Source: Chloroflexota bacterium (GTDB lineage: Bacteria > Chloroflexota > Anaerolineae > Anaerolineales > Villigracilaceae). Taken from it: 38,754 nt of DNA. A model generated the notes under the pieces. The model was not told the origin of the DNA. It did not search any database and saw nothing but the letters and a program-made list of their open reading frames with translations. This document shows, one piece after another, positions 37,090 to 38,754 of the stretch. The number at the start of each line of letters is the position of its first letter. Position 1 is the first letter of the stretch. Position numbers and translations under genes: made by a program. The stretch covers positions 1 to 38,754 of the forward strand of contig JAADGN010000111.1 in the NCBI GenBank assembly GCA_013152325.1, read 5' to 3'.

Positions 37090-37529
37090 TCGGCCTCGCT
37101 CTCTGTCAGCACAACTTTGGCCCCGGCCTGTTTTTCGATGTGCTCGATGAACTGGGCCAGTTTTTCCTGCGTGAAGATGCTTTCTTCATCTTTGGTCTGC
37201 GGGCGGCCCAGAACGACGTAATCCGCCTCGAGTTCGTTGCACAAACTGACGATCTCCTCGTTGAGCTTTCCCTGCCGCACCATGCCGTGTGCGTGGACGC
37301 CTTGTGTCCCCGCGGTGCTTTGGGCGGCCAGCAAAATGAATTCACCCATCTGGTGCATTTCTTGCGAGATGGTGTGTATCCGGCTGCTGCTTGTATATGA
37401 GAGGAAGTCGAGATTGACGACGTAGAGGAAATACAACGGCAGGTCGGTCTCTTGTGCCAGGCTGATGGCCTGGGCGATGGTGGGCTGGCTGGCTGGCCCG
37501 CCGCGGATGGCGCATACGATTCCGCTCAT
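37086..37529 (-). CDS. Universal stress protein (UspA family)
   Basis: A 147-aa single UspA domain, starting GIVCAIRGGPASQPTIAQAISLA. The nucleotide-binding glycine motif GxxGx9GS is mostly lost: the expected site reads VVLGRPQTKDEESIF. It may therefore be a non-ATP-binding type. AAGGAG precedes the ATG by about seven bases. Its stop overlaps the start of the ion transporter gene, suggesting regulation of that transporter, as UspA domains do in other transporter pairs. Confidence 0.86.
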   Translation of the reverse strand: MSGIVCAIRGGPASQPTIAQAISLAQETDLPLYFLYVVNLDFLSYTSSSRIHTISQEMHQMGEFILLAAQSTAGTQGVHAHGMVRQGKLNEEIVSLCNELEADYVVLGRPQTKDEESIFTQEKLAQFIEHIEKQAGAKVVLTESEAE

Positions 37530-37550
37530 GGTGTGTTTCTCCTTGTTCGT

Positions 37551-37588
37551 TTCCGCAATTGACCGCTGTTGCGGAATTGCCGGTCAAT
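37551..37588. promoter_or_regulatory. Interleaved inverted repeats before the UspA gene
   Basis: Two perfect 8-bp inverted repeats overlap in an a-b-a'-b' order: TTCCGCAA (37551-37558) with TTGCGGAA (37569-37576), and ATTGACCG (37558-37565) with CGGTCAAT (37581-37588). They cannot both form as simple hairpins, so they could be a two-state RNA switch, or a double operator. The last arm overlaps the stop codon at 37584-37586. It lies 22 nt before the UspA start codon. Confidence 0.45.
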
Positions 37589-38579
37589 TTGTGTGTTTGG
37601 GTTCCCAATCTCGCACGCGCTCGAAGAGACGGCTTAATGGACGCAGTTTGGCGATGGGTACGGCCAGGTTCTTGGTGCGCGTCCGGCTGTATTGATAGAC
37701 GTGGCTGCCGGCCGGAATGATCTCGGCGCGGCGGCGGAACTCTTCGCGCGTCAGGTAGCCGGTCAGCAGGATGTCCATGCCGTAGACCCAGATATTGCCC
37801 CAATCTTCCGGCGCGACAAGGTGAGTCTCTTCGATGGCCGGGCTGTGGACGCCCAGTCGTCCCGTTGGCATGGCAGAGACGTGGAGGTAGGCCAGCGCGT
37901 AAAACCCGGCTTCGATCTGCACCCGTTCGTGCGGCGGCAATGTGATGGTCTTGGAAAGAAAATCGCGCTCGGCGTTCTGCCCGCCCAACTCGATGGTCAG
38001 CGGTTGGCCGGATTCGCTCTTCAGCGCCAGTGGGCCGAGCGGCCGCCAGTGCCTGGGGCGCGCCCATTTTTTCTGCAGGGGATGGATGAGGTAGATTGGC
38101 TGCTCAGCGGTGACGGCCTTTTCCAGGTCGGCGCGCGAGGCTGCGAGCAGCCCCGTCAAAAAGGCGAACAGGTAAAGGTCGCGGTCGCTGTGCCCCCCGG
38201 CGGCGAATTGGTCGGCAGGGACGAGCGCCGGGGCATTGAGTATCGCATTCGGGTCGCGGCGCATCTCACGGATCTGCTTGCGCCGCGTGATCAGGAAACT
38301 TTTGATGTCGCAGCGACGGCCGCCCAGCGAGATGTCGTAGTGGTCGGGGTCGGTGAAGGGAGTGGCGCCCTTCACGTCGAAGGGGATGCCCTGCTCGTTG
38401 AGATAGCGCCGAAAGGCCAACTCCACCGCGATCCCGCCGACGATGCGCCGCATCCGCTTGGCATCCGAGCCGCCCATGCGGTTGTAGGTGTAGGGCAGCG
38501 AGCGGCAGGCGTAGGCGATGCCGCCCGTTGTCAGGTCGGGCGTGTAGGGGATGCGGATGAAGTCGGAGGTGGAAATCAT
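37584..38579 (-). CDS. Uncharacterised protein with PD-(D/E)XK-like motif
   Basis: A 331-aa soluble protein. The N-terminal part (about 35-100) has a helix RRIVGGIAVELAFRRYL with Glu53, then YDI (Asp82) and CDIKS (Asp91 and Lys93). This is the spacing of a PD-(D/E)XK nuclease core, as in restriction or repair enzymes. The C-terminal 230 residues are mixed and unrecognised. No methylase, helicase or Cas gene lies nearby. No SD is seen before the ATG. The assignment rests on the motif alone. Confidence 0.6.
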   Translation of the reverse strand: MISTSDFIRIPYTPDLTTGGIAYACRSLPYTYNRMGGSDAKRMRRIVGGIAVELAFRRYLNEQGIPFDVKGATPFTDPDHYDISLGGRRCDIKSFLITRRKQIREMRRDPNAILNAPALVPADQFAAGGHSDRDLYLFAFLTGLLAASRADLEKAVTAEQPIYLIHPLQKKWARPRHWRPLGPLALKSESGQPLTIELGGQNAERDFLSKTITLPPHERVQIEAGFYALAYLHVSAMPTGRLGVHSPAIEETHLVAPEDWGNIWVYGMDILLTGYLTREEFRRRAEIIPAGSHVYQYSRTRTKNLAVPIAKLRPLSRLFERVRDWEPKHTN

Positions 38580-38647
38580 GGGGGATGGGGAATGGAGAAT
38601 AGGGAATTGGGGGATGGGGTGCGAGACCCGCTATCCTCCATTCGCTA

Positions 38648-38754
38648 TTATCTATTCTCTTCTTTCCTGAACTGCAAACAATAATGATGAAAGGTGTTGC
38701 TGACCCAGGCGTTGCCCATGCCGTACGGCGCGAGGCGCTGGTTGTCCTGGCACC
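38648..38754 (-). CDS. C-terminal fragment of a protein cut by the window edge
   Basis: An open frame of 34 codons enters from the right edge and ends at TAA (38648-38650). It reads GMGNAWVSNTFHHY in the middle and KEENR at the end, which looks like real protein sequence rather than a shadow. I do not recognise the family. The 68 nt before the next gene (38580-38647) is G-rich low-complexity sequence. Confidence 0.5.
   Translation of the reverse strand, partial: CQDNQRLAPYGMGNAWVSNTFHHYCLQFRKEENR

Overview
The window is GC-rich and carries 26 complete protein-coding genes on both strands, one gene cut by the right edge, one tRNA, two riboswitch leaders and a handful of small ORFs. The gene style suggests the Chloroflexota, most likely class Anaerolineae. 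Reasons are secreted proteins with long Pro/Thr-rich linkers before SH3, SUMF1 or C39 domains, a Trp T-box leader in front of a TrpB2-type gene, SH3 and TPR fusions, a multi-GAF histidine kinase beside a FIST protein, and consensus TTGACA/TATAAT-like promoters. This placement is inference; no rRNA is present to test it.

Layout. 121-4879 (minus): Nudix hydrolase and EamA transporter (4-nt overlap), a phosphohexomutase, and a HAD phosphatase coupled to a DUF389 membrane protein with an SH3 tail. 5005-7278 (plus): promoter, Trp-specific T-box leader, two small ORFs, trpB2, and a Cys-rich micro-ORF. 7268-7648 is a convergent intergenic region with nested inverted repeats and two perfect DnaA-box 9-mers. 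7722-16040 (minus): FIST protein, a 1332-aa GAF histidine kinase, gyrB and a membrane protein. 16197-18186 (plus): membrane protein, JAMM peptidase, plsY. 18224-19084 (minus): MBL-fold hydrolase. 19277-26090 (plus): a receiver-like/roadblock-like protein ending in a degenerate IS200-type transposase domain, polA, and a TPR protein. 26139-26212 (minus): tRNA-Lys(CUU). 26459-30509 (plus): SH3 lipoprotein, Fur-family regulator, and a CbiMQO nickel/cobalt transporter. 30626-33156 (minus): metK under a SAM-I riboswitch and a SUMF1-like lipoprotein. 33354-34061 (plus): OmpR-like response regulator. 34113-38754 (minus): C39-like peptidase with TPRs, an ion transporter coupled to a universal stress protein, a PD-(D/E)XK-like protein, and a gene fragment.

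How parts work together. Uncharged tRNA-Trp should switch on trpB2 through the T-box. S-adenosylmethionine should switch off metK. The Fur-family regulator probably controls CbiMQO from a palindrome over its start site. The FIST protein and the GAF kinase look like one sensory unit. UspA and the ion transporter are translationally coupled, as are HAD/DUF389 and EamA/Nudix.

The most unusual item is the 19277-20920 protein. Its C-terminal domain follows the IS200/IS605 TnpA (Y1) pattern along its length but has lost the HUH histidines (H-V-H is Y-L-Q here). It keeps a tyrosine at the catalytic position and is joined to a degenerate receiver and a roadblock-like domain. It looks like a domesticated transposase used in signalling or DNA binding.
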